NCBI GenBank assembly: GCA_000961655.1
Contig: LADR01000023.1
Span: 1-64,000 of the forward strand
DNA from: Desulfatitalea sp. BRH_c12
GTDB lineage: Bacteria > Desulfobacterota > Desulfobacteria > Desulfobacterales > Desulfosarcinaceae
DNA length: 64,000 nt
Direction of reading: 5' to 3'
Shown here: positions 28,341-38,364 of the stretch, piece after piece
How the letters are laid out: each line of letters starts with the position of its first letter
Position numbering within the stretch: position 1 is the stretch's first letter
The notes under the pieces: model-generated
The model's database searches: none
What the model was told of the DNA's origin: nothing
The model's input: the letters and a program-made list of their open reading frames with translations, nothing else
Made by a program: the position numbers and the translations under genes

Positions 28341-29699
28341 ATGAAACCCATTGTCGCCATCATCGGCCGCCCCAACGTGGGCAAATCGACACTGTTCAAT
28401 CGTATTACGCGGCGGCGGGATGCCATCGTCGACAACCTTCCGGGGGTCACCCGCGATCGGCATTATGGCGATGTGAGATGGGACGATCATGCCTTTATCG
28501 CCGTGGACACCGGCGGATTCGTCACGGGTGACGAGGACGCCTTCGCCGCCCACATCCGGCTGCAGGTTGAGCAGGCCGTCGATGAAGCTGATGCCGTGAT
28601 ACTGGTGCTCGATGGCAAGCACGGGCTTTCCCCGTTTGACCATGATCTGATTCAGTGGCTGCGCGCCAAGCCCAAGCCGATCTTCTATGTGGTCAACAAA
28701 ATCGACGGACCCGACCAGGAGCAGGCGCTATATGAATTTTATGCCCTGGGTCTGGATAAATTTCATACGCTCTCGTCCGAACACGGCTACGGTGTTCCCG
28801 ACTTCATGGACGAACTGGTCAAAGTGCTGCCGGTCGCCGCGGAAACGCCCAAAACCGGCGAAATCCGCGTGGCTGTCATCGGACGGCCCAATGCCGGAAA
28901 GTCTTCCCTGGTCAACCACCTGCTCGGAAAACAGCAACTGCTGGTCAGCCCCGAGCCCGGCACCACGCGGGATTCGGTAGATAGCGTGGTGCAGCGCCAA
29001 GGCCGCACCTACCGGTTGGTCGATACGGCCGGCATCCGCCGCAAATCGAAAGTCGATTTGCGGCTGGAGAAATTTTCGATCATCAAGGCCCTGAAAAGTT
29101 TGGAGGACTGCGATGTGGCCCTGATTGTGCTGGATGCCGAAAAAGGGATCACCGAGCAGGATATCAAGATTGCCGGATATGCCTATGAGCGCGGTTGCGG
29201 CGCGATTTTTCTGGCCAACAAGTGGGACCTGGTCGATGCTCGTACCCTGACACCCACGAAGTTCGCCCAGCACCTGAACGAAGCCGCCCGTTACATGCAG
29301 TACGCGCCTGTGCTGACCGTCTCGGCGTTGACCGGCCTGCGCATGAACAAGATCTTCGGCCTGATCGACACAGTGTACGTGCAATACACCCGGCGCATCG
29401 GCACGGGCGTGATCAACCGCATCGTCAACAATGCGACCGAGCGCACCGAGCCGCCCCTGCACAAAGGAAAGCGCCTCAAATTTTACTACACCACCCAGAT
29501 ATCGGAACGCCCGCCCACGTTCATCGCGTTCGTCAACTATCCGGATGCCGTCCATTTTTCGTATCACCGTTATCTGCTCAACCAGATTCGCCAGGAAGGG
29601 GCGCTGGACATGACGCCCGTACGGCTCTTTTTCCGCCTGCGCACCGGCAAGATCGAGTTCGGCAAGTGGAAAAAGAACCGACAAAAGCCCGGGCGTTAG
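28341..29699 (+). CDS. der: Ribosome-assembly GTPase Der (EngA)
   Basis: Der is an essential double-GTPase for 50S maturation. The 452-residue protein has two G domains in tandem (GRPNVGKS at 9-16 with DTGG and NKID; then GRPNAGKS with DTAG and NKWD) and a C-terminal KH-like domain (KGKRLKFYYTTQ). Length is normal. It has its own promoter and is followed by 294 bases without a gene. Confidence 0.97.
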   Translation: MKPIVAIIGRPNVGKSTLFNRITRRRDAIVDNLPGVTRDRHYGDVRWDDHAFIAVDTGGFVTGDEDAFAAHIRLQVEQAVDEADAVILVLDGKHGLSPFDHDLIQWLRAKPKPIFYVVNKIDGPDQEQALYEFYALGLDKFHTLSSEHGYGVPDFMDELVKVLPVAAETPKTGEIRVAVIGRPNAGKSSLVNHLLGKQQLLVSPEPGTTRDSVDSVVQRQGRTYRLVDTAGIRRKSKVDLRLEKFSIIKALKSLEDCDVALIVLDAEKGITEQDIKIAGYAYERGCGAIFLANKWDLVDARTLTPTKFAQHLNEAARYMQYAPVLTVSALTGLRMNKIFGLIDTVYVQYTRRIGTGVINRIVNNATERTEPPLHKGKRLKFYYTTQISERPPTFIAFVNYPDAVHFSYHRYLLNQIRQEGALDMTPVRLFFRLRTGKIEFGKWKKNRQKPGR

Positions 29700-29993
29700 T
29701 TTGATAGACGCATTCGTTCAGGCGATGCTTTCACCGGTCATTCAAGAATAGCCCTTGTTTCAGGCGGAACGTCGAAGACGGTGGTCGGTCTGCTTTTTGC
29801 AGAACTGAAAATGCATATGTATTTGATTTTATAGGAATAATACGCCTGACATTTTTCTTTCAAAAGTGCGGATGATTTGATATATACGCTTGAATTTCTC
29901 TTCTATATCAAAAATTTAGCGTCCCCTATAGTTGTTCGATTGACGTGCTGAACTGGGTTGGCATTTGCGAATATCATACAGAGGAGCAGATTC
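29700..29993. other. AT-rich intergenic region before the MoxR locus
   Basis: These 294 bases are clearly more AT-rich than the flanking genes, especially 29815-29930. No open frame, terminator hairpin or convincing -35/-10 pair was found, although several TTGA and TATA-like words occur. It probably holds the promoter of the downstream ten-gene locus. Confidence 0.4.
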
Positions 29994-30815
29994 ATGTCTT
30001 GGTTCTTTATGGACGGAGAGCAGGAGATTGGACCGGTCAGCAAAGCAGAACTGGGAGAACTGATCAAAACCCGGCGGATCGATGGCCGGACGATGGTGCG
30101 CGCTGAGTCCTCGGATGCATGGCGACCGCTGGCCGAGATGGTAGGTTCCAAAACACCGCGTACCCCTTCCGGGGCATCGCCACCCGCAACTGCGAACGAG
30201 GCTCCTTCGGAATCCGGACAGGCTCAAGCCGTTGCGCCGTCCCCTGTCGCCGTGCCGAACGTCGCATCGCGCGTCTGTTCCCAATGCGGCCGTTCGTTCC
30301 CCCAGGACCAGGTGGTCACCTTCGACAACCAGGTCATCTGCGCGGCATGCAAACCAATGTTCGTGCAGCGCCTTAGAGAGGGTGTCACCCTGCCGGGTAT
30401 TCTGACATACGCCGGCTTCTGGATCCGGGCCGGTGCCAAGATCATCGATGGATTGATAATGGCGGCGCTTCAATATGCCATCCTGATTCCCATGGGTTTT
30501 CTCGCGTTTTCATCAACGGACGGCCCCGGTATCGGGCTGATACTGTTCAGCCAGTTGATCAGCATCGGTATCCCCCTTGCGTATAATACGTTTTTTATCG
30601 GACGCTTCGCGGCCACCCCCGGCAAGATGGCCTGTCGCTTGAAAGTCGTGGCGCCCGACGGTGATCGCATCAGCTACTTGCGTGCTCTGGGGCGCAACTT
30701 CGCCGAAATGATCAGTGGCATGATTCTGGCCATCGGTTATCTTATGGCGGCTTTCGATGAAGAGAAGCGCACGCTGCATGACCGTGTCTGCAGCACCCGG
30801 GTCATTCACAAGTAA
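29994..30815 (+). CDS. GYF_2/RDD-domain membrane protein
   Basis: The ATG at 29994 follows GAGGAG with seven-base spacing and gives 273 residues. Residues 1-60 resemble a GYF_2 domain (MSWFFMDGEQEIGPVSKAELGELI...). After a Pro/Ala linker come two CxxC pairs (CSQCGRSF and CAACK). The rest is an RDD membrane domain with about three hydrophobic segments, ending in HDRVCSTRVI. First gene of the MoxR locus; a second RDD gene closes it. Function is unknown; RDD proteins are suspected transport or membrane-anchor modules. Confidence 0.8.
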   Translation: MSWFFMDGEQEIGPVSKAELGELIKTRRIDGRTMVRAESSDAWRPLAEMVGSKTPRTPSGASPPATANEAPSESGQAQAVAPSPVAVPNVASRVCSQCGRSFPQDQVVTFDNQVICAACKPMFVQRLREGVTLPGILTYAGFWIRAGAKIIDGLIMAALQYAILIPMGFLAFSSTDGPGIGLILFSQLISIGIPLAYNTFFIGRFAATPGKMACRLKVVAPDGDRISYLRALGRNFAEMISGMILAIGYLMAAFDEEKRTLHDRVCSTRVIHK

Positions 30816-30836
30816 TCCATTCAGCCGAGAGTTGTC

Positions 30837-31406
30837 GTGATCGCCTGTCCCCGTTGCCGAACCATACAGCCTGTCGACCATCTGAATACCGGCCGGGCTT
30901 TGCCTTGCCCGGGGTGCTGCGCAGCCGTGCGCGCAGACGTATTCAACGCTTTTCTACGCGCGGACGACCCAGCGGCGGGATATGACACTGCGCAGGCGCC
31001 TGGCCAAGCCGAGTGTTTCTATCATCCGGGCAAAGCTGCGATAGTGCCGTGTGGCGCCTGCGGGCGCCTGTTGTGCGCCGTGTGCCGGGTCGATTTGGAC
31101 GGCCGCACGTTGTGCATGCGCTGCCTGCAGGCCGGACGCGACAAGCAGCGTATTACGACTCTGCAAAACCGGCGCACCTTATATGACAGCCTTGCGTTGA
31201 ACCTGGCGTTCTGGCCGATGACCATGATTTTTCCGACACTTTTGACCGCGCCGGCCGCCATTTATTATGCGGTGCGCCACTTTCGCGCGCCCGATCATAT
31301 TCTTCCGCGTACTCATTTGAAAAGCATCTTGGCGATGCTGTTGGCATCGGGACAGATCGTTGCCTGGATTGTGTTTGCATTCTATCAATGGGGACGATGG
31401 GTATGA
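30837..31406 (+). CDS. Zinc-finger (B-box-like) membrane protein
   Basis: The 189-residue product starts with GTG. It has an N-terminal CPRC...CPGC zinc ribbon and then a B-box-like finger (CFYHPGKAAIVPCGACGRLLCAVC...CMRC). Two hydrophobic segments (about 118-143 and 164-183) follow. The stop overlaps the next ATG (ATGA). A related finger occurs in the protein at 32553-32882. Function unknown; zinc fingers of this kind usually mediate protein contacts. Confidence 0.72.
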   Translation: MIACPRCRTIQPVDHLNTGRALPCPGCCAAVRADVFNAFLRADDPAAGYDTAQAPGQAECFYHPGKAAIVPCGACGRLLCAVCRVDLDGRTLCMRCLQAGRDKQRITTLQNRRTLYDSLALNLAFWPMTMIFPTLLTAPAAIYYAVRHFRAPDHILPRTHLKSILAMLLASGQIVAWIVFAFYQWGRWV

Positions 31407-32401
31407 CTACCCAGCGGGTTTATACGAAATTGCCTGGAAAGAAGTTCTTTTTTCTTCAACGGCGGACACTCTGGCAAGGACCGGATCACCTGTTGTGGGT
31501 GGAAAGCGCTTTCGTTCAGGAGCATTACAAGCGATTTTACTACAAAGATATCCAGGCTGTCTTTCTGCGAAGAAACCAGCGCCAGCACCTGTGGACTTTT
31601 CTGTGGGGCGCCTTGCTGCTGGGCTTCGGCCTTTTGACCCTGGCCATCCCGGATTCCGGGTATTTGCTGCCATTTCTCACCGCGCCGTGGGCTTTTTTGC
31701 TGATCGTCAATATTATTAAGGGCCCTTGTTGCGACGTTTATCTGCAGACGGCCGTGCAGCTGGAGAAACTCTCCAATCAGGTGCGCGCGCGTTCGGCAGG
31801 CAAAACGCTTGACCGCATCAAAGTCGCGGCTGAACGAGCCCAAGGCCCCTTGAATCCGCGGGCCTTGCCCGTTGCGCTGACGGACGCCGCCGCGGCTGCC
31901 AGCCAACTGGCAAGCAACCGACCCGGCCGGCCGGCAGCGCCCGAACCCGGGGAACCCTTCAGTCCACGGTTGCATCGGACGTTGACGGTGTTGCTCCTGG
32001 CCTTTGGCTTGCTGCGTGTGGCTCAGATGTGGATATCGTCCATGACTTTGGCGGGTCTGGATTTGTTGGGATTGGGTGTTTTGCTGCCAGTAGCGATCGT
32101 GGCGCTGGTCCGCTGGCACCGGCACTTGAAGGGGTCGCTGCTGGCCACGGTCACCTGGCTGACGCTCGTGCTGACCCTAGTGCAGGCGGCGACTGCTTAC
32201 GTCGTCTATATTGCCGCGGCCATCCAACATCCAGACATGGTCTACAATGCCGGGCGGATCATACCCTTGTTTCTCGAGCTGCAGATGGCTGACCATCCCT
32301 TGATGGCCGGTCTTGCGATCGGCTTTGCCGCAGCCGCTTTGCTCTTGGGAGCGATGGGCGTGGCGGCTCTCTGGGCGATCGGCCGTGAACCACGGTATTA
32401 A
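31403..32401 (+). CDS. Multi-pass membrane protein of the MoxR locus
   Basis: I do not recognise a family. ATGA overlap with the previous gene favours the start at 31403 (332 residues) over in-frame ATGs at 31388 and 31397. The N-terminal 60 residues are basic/aromatic and soluble. Two membrane segments follow at about 65-105, then a cytoplasmic helical stretch with an Ala/Pro-rich linker, then about four more segments to the C-terminus. It is translationally coupled, so it probably works with its neighbours. Confidence 0.65.
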   Translation: MTTQRVYTKLPGKKFFFLQRRTLWQGPDHLLWVESAFVQEHYKRFYYKDIQAVFLRRNQRQHLWTFLWGALLLGFGLLTLAIPDSGYLLPFLTAPWAFLLIVNIIKGPCCDVYLQTAVQLEKLSNQVRARSAGKTLDRIKVAAERAQGPLNPRALPVALTDAAAAASQLASNRPGRPAAPEPGEPFSPRLHRTLTVLLLAFGLLRVAQMWISSMTLAGLDLLGLGVLLPVAIVALVRWHRHLKGSLLATVTWLTLVLTLVQAATAYVVYIAAAIQHPDMVYNAGRIIPLFLELQMADHPLMAGLAIGFAAAALLLGAMGVAALWAIGREPRY

Positions 32402-32552
32402 ACGCTTCCGTTGAAGTAGTGTTTCATCGGTCAATCTTGTCTCACCACAGAGCGCTGCAGAAGAGCCTCAGGGAAATGACGATGGATCAGGAAGGAATGA
32501 AACGCTATGGGCAATCCTAATAAAGTGTGCAACGCTTCATAAGTGACTTTAG

Positions 32553-32882
32553 ATGACCGATTCTTTCAACTCATTTTGCTATCACCACCCGCGTCGCGAG
32601 GCCGTGGTGCGCTGCCCTGTCTGCCAGCGCTTCTTCTGCCGCGAATGCGTGACCGAGCATGAAGACCGCATGCTATGCAGCAACTGCCTGGCAGGGTTAT
32701 CAGGAAAAGCAATGCCTGCGGATCGTTACTGGCACCAGCAGTTGCTTGTCGGCATGCAGGGGCTGTCCGCTTTTCTATTCCTTTGGTATCTTTTTTTCCT
32801 GTTGGGTCAAATGCTGCTGGCCATTCCCCATTCTTTCCATGAGGGTACGATCTGGCAATCGGAATGGTGGCGCAAACCATGA
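32553..32882 (+). CDS. Small zinc-finger membrane protein
   Basis: The 109-residue product has an N-terminal B-box-like finger (CYHHPRREAVVRCPVCQRFFCRECVTEHEDRMLCSNC) and one hydrophobic segment at about 65-90. Its stop overlaps the next gene's ATG. It is a shorter relative of the finger protein at 30837-31406. The 151-base gap before it shows no clear terminator. Confidence 0.7.
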   Translation: MTDSFNSFCYHHPRREAVVRCPVCQRFFCRECVTEHEDRMLCSNCLAGLSGKAMPADRYWHQQLLVGMQGLSAFLFLWYLFFLLGQMLLAIPHSFHEGTIWQSEWWRKP

Positions 32883-34558
32883 CAGTCCGAAATGATTTTG
32901 CACCCGGCGCATTGGCGCTGAGCGAGCAGGCCGTCCACCTGTTGCGCCGTAATCCGGCCGCCCTCGCGGATTACTATATCGGTGCGCTGCCGTTTGTGCT
33001 CGGAATGCTTTTTTTCTGGTCGGATATGAGCCGCAACCCCGATGCGGGCAGCTACTGCGCACCCACGGCGGCCGGATTGGCCGCTCTATTCATGTGGATG
33101 AAACTCTGGCAGGCACGCTTTTGCCGCCGTTTGACCGGTATCCTCAACGATGCCCCGCCGGAGCACTGGTCGAAGGCCCGTTGCTGGCGTACGGCCGCCC
33201 GCCAGGCATTGTTGCAAGCGACCGGCTTGCTCGTGCTGCCCCTGGCCGCTTTGATCATGCTGCCCCTGGGTTGGGTGTATGCTTTTTACCAGAATGCCGC
33301 AGTTTTGGATGGACCCGCAACCCGGCAGCTCAAGGGCCTCTATAAGGCGGCCTGGCAGCAGGCCGCCTTATGGCCGGGCCAGAACCACCTGCTGCTGACG
33401 ATCTTCAGCCTTTTCGCAACGTTTGTCCTGGCCGATATCGCCATGGGGCTGATGCTGGTACCGTACTTGCTCAAGTGGCTGCTGGGCATCGAGACCGCCT
33501 TTACCTTCAGCGGCATGCATGCCATGACCAACACCACCTTTCTGGCCATCGTGGTGGCGTTGACTTACCTGTGCATCGATCCACTCATCAAGGCCGCCTA
33601 TACCTTGCGCTGCTTTTCAGGGCTGTCCCGGCGGACGGGCGATGATTTGCTGGCCGTTTTGAAACCGTTTCTCAAAGTGGCCGTGATCGCGATGGTGCTG
33701 TGGGCAGGGCCGGTCAGCGCGGCCCAAATGTCACCAGCTGAAAGAGCCGCACAGGTGCCTGCGGTATCCGCGCAGCGGGATTATTCCCAGCGACTGGACG
33801 ACACCATCCAGCAGGTGTTGCAACAGCGCCGTTTTGCCTGGCGCCTGCCGCGAGAGAAATCGCCCGCCCCGCCGCCCGACGAACGCAGTTGGCTGACACG
33901 CACGCTGCGTTGGTTCAGCGGCATTATCACTGCATTCGGCAATAGTGTGAATCGCTGGATCGAATCCCTGGCGGAGTGGCTGGGGCGCCGTTTTCCGCAA
34001 GAGGAAGATGACCGTGCAACGCCCACCGACTGGCATGTGCTGATTGGGTTTATTTTCTATGGTATTGGCGCAGGGCTGGTCATGTTACTCCTGATCACAC
34101 TGCGGCGGTGGTTTCGATCGCGGCTATCCGTTCAGGCAAAGACGGGATCCACGGACACGGCACCCCCGATAGATATCAATGATGAAGAGATCTCCGCCGA
34201 GGACCTGCCACGCGATCGCTGGTTGTCGATGGCCCAGGAGTTGATCGCGCGAGGCGATTTGCGCCAGGCGTTACGGGCCTTGTATCTCTCGGTCCTGGCC
34301 CAGCTCGGCGACAGCGGTCGCGTCCGGCTGGCGCGGTTCAAATCCAACCGTGACTACCTGAACGAACTGGTCCGTCGGGTTCATGCCGAGCCCGAACTGC
34401 TCACGCGTTTCGATCGCTGCATGGCCGCCTTCGAACGGGCCTGGTACGGGATGCATCCAGTGACCGCGAAGCACATCTCTGACTTCAAGGGTGACCAGGC
34501 AAGGATTTTTTTTCTGGTTCAACACGCCGCCACCGTGGGTGAACCTGGAAATGGATAA
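32879..34558 (+). CDS. DUF4129-containing membrane protein
   Basis: The ATG at 32879 overlaps the previous stop and gives 559 residues; the in-frame GTG 32864 is rejected. Several membrane segments lie in the first 270 residues and another near residue 395. The C-terminal 100 residues (LIARGDLRQALRALYLSVLAQLG...MAAFERAWYGMHPVT) fit DUF4129, a domain often found beside MoxR/DUF58 genes and in transglutaminase fusions. No transglutaminase domain is present. Probably a membrane scaffold of the MoxR system. Confidence 0.75.
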   Translation: MTVRNDFAPGALALSEQAVHLLRRNPAALADYYIGALPFVLGMLFFWSDMSRNPDAGSYCAPTAAGLAALFMWMKLWQARFCRRLTGILNDAPPEHWSKARCWRTAARQALLQATGLLVLPLAALIMLPLGWVYAFYQNAAVLDGPATRQLKGLYKAAWQQAALWPGQNHLLLTIFSLFATFVLADIAMGLMLVPYLLKWLLGIETAFTFSGMHAMTNTTFLAIVVALTYLCIDPLIKAAYTLRCFSGLSRRTGDDLLAVLKPFLKVAVIAMVLWAGPVSAAQMSPAERAAQVPAVSAQRDYSQRLDDTIQQVLQQRRFAWRLPREKSPAPPPDERSWLTRTLRWFSGIITAFGNSVNRWIESLAEWLGRRFPQEEDDRATPTDWHVLIGFIFYGIGAGLVMLLLITLRRWFRSRLSVQAKTGSTDTAPPIDINDEEISAEDLPRDRWLSMAQELIARGDLRQALRALYLSVLAQLGDSGRVRLARFKSNRDYLNELVRRVHAEPELLTRFDRCMAAFERAWYGMHPVTAKHISDFKGDQARIFFLVQHAATVGEPGNG

Positions 34559-34633
34559 TATCCAAACAATGGCCTGCGGCAAAAATAAAAGGTGCCCAAC
34601 CTTCAGCGGACCAATGCGCCGAGGACTGGTTTA

Positions 34634-35911
34634 ATGACCGTGTATGGCCATGCCAATGGCTCTAAAAAAATAGTGGCGGCCCTGATCGGTCTGCTGGTTT
34701 TCAGCATGGGGCTGACCTGGTTATTGTGGCTGCGGTTTCAGGCGGGTGATCTCTATCCGCCTTATTCGTCCCTGCGCGGCGATCCCTTGGGCACCCAGGT
34801 GTTGTTCGAGAGCCTGGATAACATGGGCGTTGCCGAACGCAACTTCCGACCGCTGAACCATGTGGTCGTCGGGGCGGAACGCACTCTGGTGGTGTGCGGC
34901 CTGGACAGCCGGGACCGTTTTCTGGAAAATGAGTCTTGGCGGGGGATGCTGGCGCAACTGTCCGAAAAGGGAGGGCGTCTGGTGCTCTCTTTCCAGCCGG
35001 CTGGCGTGGAGGGCCGTCAGGATGAAAAAGGCGCGGCCGGCGCGCGCGGAGACGCTGGGCCATCTGCCGAGGAACCCAATTCGGCCTGCCCGGACCCGGC
35101 CGTGAAAGACGATGCCCCCCAGGACCTGAGTATCCCGTGGCGAGCCGGCCCCGAATGGACGGGTGTGCTCGCTTATTTGGGCCTTGCGCTGCAGACGGCC
35201 GGCGCGGAGGATTTCGACGACTTCGCCGTGCAGCCGATACCGGGGCCCGGTTCTGATCTGTTGCCCGATGCGATCCCGTGGCGGGCGCCGCTCTCTTTCG
35301 ATCTGACCGATCCGGCTTGGCAGGTGCGCTACGTGTGGCATGATCGGCCGGTGGTCGTGAGCCGTTCTTGGGGACGCGGCAGCGTGGTCATGGTCGCCGA
35401 CAGTTATCTTTTCAGCAATGAGGCGCTGCGCGGCGATCGCGTGCCGGAATTCCTGAGCTGGGTGATCCAGGCACCCGCCACGGTGATTTTCGAAGAGTAT
35501 CATCACGGCTTGGTGAAGCAGCCCGGCATTGCCGGGCTGCTGCGCAAGTACCGCCTGCAGGGGGTGGCTGCCGTCCTGCTGGTGGTGATAGTCCTGCTGA
35601 TTTGGCGACAGGCCGCCGTGCTCGTGCCGCGCAGTGCGCAGCTTGATGAACACGCCCGCGAGTTCCTGTCCGGCCGCGAATCGGTCGATGGCTGGATCGG
35701 TCTGATGCAGCGGCACATTGATCCCCGGAAGTTGCTGGACACCTGCCATGAAACCTGGCGCAACAGCCCGGCCAGCGCGCGCATTCCCGAAGCGCGCGTG
35801 GCGGAGGTGGAACGTCTGGTGGCCGAAGGCCGCACCGACCCGCGCCGGCATGCATCCGTGGCTGTGTACAAACGTATCAGCGAACTGCTCAAACAAGGAA
35901 AACAGGTATGA
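34634..35911 (+). CDS. DUF4350-domain membrane protein
   Basis: The ATG at 34634 gives 425 residues. An N-terminal membrane anchor (about 12-35) is followed by the DUF4350 segment (YPPYSSLRGDPLGTQVLFESL), an extracytoplasmic region with a central low-complexity insert, a second membrane segment (about 320-340) and a cytoplasmic helical tail. DUF4350 proteins are regular companions of MoxR and DUF58. The stop overlaps the moxR ATG. Confidence 0.78.
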   Translation: MTVYGHANGSKKIVAALIGLLVFSMGLTWLLWLRFQAGDLYPPYSSLRGDPLGTQVLFESLDNMGVAERNFRPLNHVVVGAERTLVVCGLDSRDRFLENESWRGMLAQLSEKGGRLVLSFQPAGVEGRQDEKGAAGARGDAGPSAEEPNSACPDPAVKDDAPQDLSIPWRAGPEWTGVLAYLGLALQTAGAEDFDDFAVQPIPGPGSDLLPDAIPWRAPLSFDLTDPAWQVRYVWHDRPVVVSRSWGRGSVVMVADSYLFSNEALRGDRVPEFLSWVIQAPATVIFEEYHHGLVKQPGIAGLLRKYRLQGVAAVLLVVIVLLIWRQAAVLVPRSAQLDEHAREFLSGRESVDGWIGLMQRHIDPRKLLDTCHETWRNSPASARIPEARVAEVERLVAEGRTDPRRHASVAVYKRISELLKQGKQV

Positions 35912-36873
35912 CTGCCGACATTGAACCGTTGAAACATGCCCTGGCGCAGGCCAGGCAGGAGATCGCCAAAGTCATCATCGGCCAGGCGCAGGTGATCGAC
36001 AGCGCCTTGATCGCCATTTTCACCAATCACCACGCCTTGATCGAAGGGGTGCCGGGGGTAGCGAAAACCCTGCTGGTACGCACGCTGGCGCATGTGCTGG
36101 GGTGCGATTTCGGCCGAATTCAGTTTACACCCGACTTGATGCCGGCGGACATCACCGGCACGCACGTCTTCAGTTTGCAGAAAAACAGTTTCGCGCTGAT
36201 CAAGGGACCGGTTTTTACGACTTTCCTGCTGGCCGATGAGATCAACCGTGCACCGGCCAAGACCCAATCCGCCCTGTTGCAGGCCATGCAGGAACGGGCG
36301 GTTACCATCGACCGGCGCACGCACCCCCTGGCGGAGAATTTCACGGTGTTCGCCACTCAGAACCCCATCGAGCATCAGGGCACCTACCCGTTGCCTGAAG
36401 CCCAGGTGGACCGTTTCATGCTCAAAATCAGCATGCGTCATCCGCAACGCGATGAAGAACTGCAGTTGGCCACACGCATGCTGGGCGACGAGGCGCCCGA
36501 GGTCGTGCTCAAGAGCGGGGCCGTCCGGGCGGTCCTCACCCCCGGGATGCTCGCCGACCTTCGCCGGCAACTGGCGCTCATTCATATCAAAGAGGAGTTA
36601 GTGGCCTATCTGGTCGACATCGTGCGCCAAACGCGTCGGCATCCGGGTGTGTTCGTGGGCGCCGGCCCCCGGGCGACTCAGGCCTTGTTGTTGAGCAGTC
36701 GGGCAGCGGCCGCGCTGGACGGGCGCGATTTTGTGACCCCCGACGATATCAAAGCGCTGGCCGCACCTGTTCTGGGTCACCGCATCTTGCTGCGGCCCGA
36801 GTACGAAATCGAAGGGTTGGCCATTGAAGAGGTGATTGCGCAGATCTTGCAAGAAGTGACTGTCCCACGATGA
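35908..36873 (+). CDS. moxR: MoxR-family AAA+ ATPase
   Basis: MoxR ATPases act as chaperones that activate or assemble partner proteins, often with VWA-domain partners. The 321-residue protein has Walker A GVPGVAKT (47-54), Walker B LLADEINRAPAKTQSALLQAMQE, sensor 1 (FATQNP) and sensor 2 (GPRATQAL) regions. It overlaps both neighbours by ATGA, so DUF4350, MoxR and DUF58 are translated together. The gene name marks the family only. Confidence 0.92.
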   Translation: MTADIEPLKHALAQARQEIAKVIIGQAQVIDSALIAIFTNHHALIEGVPGVAKTLLVRTLAHVLGCDFGRIQFTPDLMPADITGTHVFSLQKNSFALIKGPVFTTFLLADEINRAPAKTQSALLQAMQERAVTIDRRTHPLAENFTVFATQNPIEHQGTYPLPEAQVDRFMLKISMRHPQRDEELQLATRMLGDEAPEVVLKSGAVRAVLTPGMLADLRRQLALIHIKEELVAYLVDIVRQTRRHPGVFVGAGPRATQALLLSSRAAAALDGRDFVTPDDIKALAAPVLGHRILLRPEYEIEGLAIEEVIAQILQEVTVPR

Positions 36874-38240
36874 TTGTGCCGCGCATTCGCCTTATCGTCT
36901 TGATCGTCCTGGTCCTGCTGCCCGCCACCGGTTTGGCGGCACGTTATCCGGACTGGACGCTGCCGGCCTGGGTAGCGGCGCTGCTGGTGCTGGCCGCGGC
37001 AGGGTGGGATGCGGCCGGCTCGCGCCGCCGTTTCGACGGCATTGCGGCGCGTGCACCGGAAATCGTACGCATGACCGTGGGGCGACCGGCCGCCATTGTT
37101 CTCACGCTGGAAAACCCCCGCGCCGCGGCACTGCCCCTGCGGGTCGGGGTGGCGTTGCCGCCCGCGTTCGCCAGCGATACGCCTTCGGTGCTGCTGCGAT
37201 TGCCCGGCGGCCGCGAGGCCCACGTCCTGACATGGTCCTGCCGGGCATTGCAACGTGGCCGCTTTCATGTGACAGCCGCTTTTCTGGAAATCCCTTCTTA
37301 TCTGGGGTTGTGGTCGCTGCGCCGTCGCAGTGCGCTGCAGAGCGAATTGAGGGCGTATCCTGATCTCGTGTCGGGTCAGAAGCAAATTCTGGGAGTGTTC
37401 AGGCACGCTGACTGGGGCTGGCGCAGCGTGCGCAAGATCGGCAAGGGGCGCGAGTTCGAACAGTTGCGCGACTACCTGCCGGGTGACAACTATGAAGATG
37501 TTGACTGGAAAGCCACCGCCCGGCGGCGCTATCCAGTCACCAGGGTATTTCAGGTCGAACAATCCCAGGAGATCTATGTCATTCTGGATGCATCCCGGCT
37601 GAGCACCCGCGATGCCGGGTACGTCCGCGAACGGCGCCGGTCCGATGACGCCTTCTTGGAAGCCGGGCCGGCCGCCACTATTTTCGAGCACTACATCCGG
37701 GCGGCCCTGGTCTTGGCACTGGCTGCCGAGAAAGCCTCCGATCACTACGGCCTGCTGATTTTTGGCGCCCGCCCGGATGGCTTCATCAAGGCCGGTCGCG
37801 GCAGGTTCCATTACAATGCTTGCCGAGAGGCGCTTTACAACCGCATACCTCAGAGCGTATCACCCGATTTCGATGACTTGTTCACGTTCATCGGCACCCA
37901 TTTGCGCAAGCGCGCTTTGTTATTATTTCTCACCCATTTGGATGATCCGCTGATGTCCGAGAGCTTTCTGCGTGCGATGCCGCTGTGCGCCCGCCAGCAT
38001 GTGCTGATGATCAATATGTTCCGGCCGGCCGGGGCCTATCCCCTGTTTTCGTCGGCGGACATCCGGACCGAGCGCGGCATATACGAGCACCTGGCCGGAC
38101 ACATGCTGTGGAGCGGTCTGGATGAGACCCGCCGACGTCTGCGACAATACGGTGCCGGGTTTGCGCTGCTGGACAAGGAGGATCTGTGCAGTCAATTGAT
38201 CGATCAATATATGGAAGTCAAACAGCGCCAGGTATTGTAG
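36870..38240 (+). CDS. DUF58 (VWA-like) protein, MoxR partner
   Basis: The 456-residue protein has two N-terminal membrane segments (about 5-50), a soluble region and the DUF58 signature (IGKGREFEQLRDYLPGDNYEDVDWKATAR) near residue 205. The VWA-like domain carries the metal-site-like DASRLS, which deviates from strict DxSxS. Such proteins sit next to MoxR in many bacteria and are thought to be its substrates or adaptors. The start overlaps the moxR stop. Confidence 0.88.
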   Translation: MIVPRIRLIVLIVLVLLPATGLAARYPDWTLPAWVAALLVLAAAGWDAAGSRRRFDGIAARAPEIVRMTVGRPAAIVLTLENPRAAALPLRVGVALPPAFASDTPSVLLRLPGGREAHVLTWSCRALQRGRFHVTAAFLEIPSYLGLWSLRRRSALQSELRAYPDLVSGQKQILGVFRHADWGWRSVRKIGKGREFEQLRDYLPGDNYEDVDWKATARRRYPVTRVFQVEQSQEIYVILDASRLSTRDAGYVRERRRSDDAFLEAGPAATIFEHYIRAALVLALAAEKASDHYGLLIFGARPDGFIKAGRGRFHYNACREALYNRIPQSVSPDFDDLFTFIGTHLRKRALLLFLTHLDDPLMSESFLRAMPLCARQHVLMINMFRPAGAYPLFSSADIRTERGIYEHLAGHMLWSGLDETRRRLRQYGAGFALLDKEDLCSQLIDQYMEVKQRQVL

Positions 38241-38364
38241 CGGCAAACCCACCTGGATTTCGGTGCTTGGCGCGTTAACCAAGATATTTCCTGAGGAAAA
38301 TTGGCTGCAGAGATCATAAAAACAGTCTTTTACGCGTTTGTCCTATTTGAAAGTGAATCGCGGC

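Noticed and set aside
34721-37811. Long minus-strand frames of 340-390 codons under DUF4350, MoxR and DUF58
   Set aside because: They mirror GC-rich codon positions of tightly coupled plus-strand genes and contain no domain.
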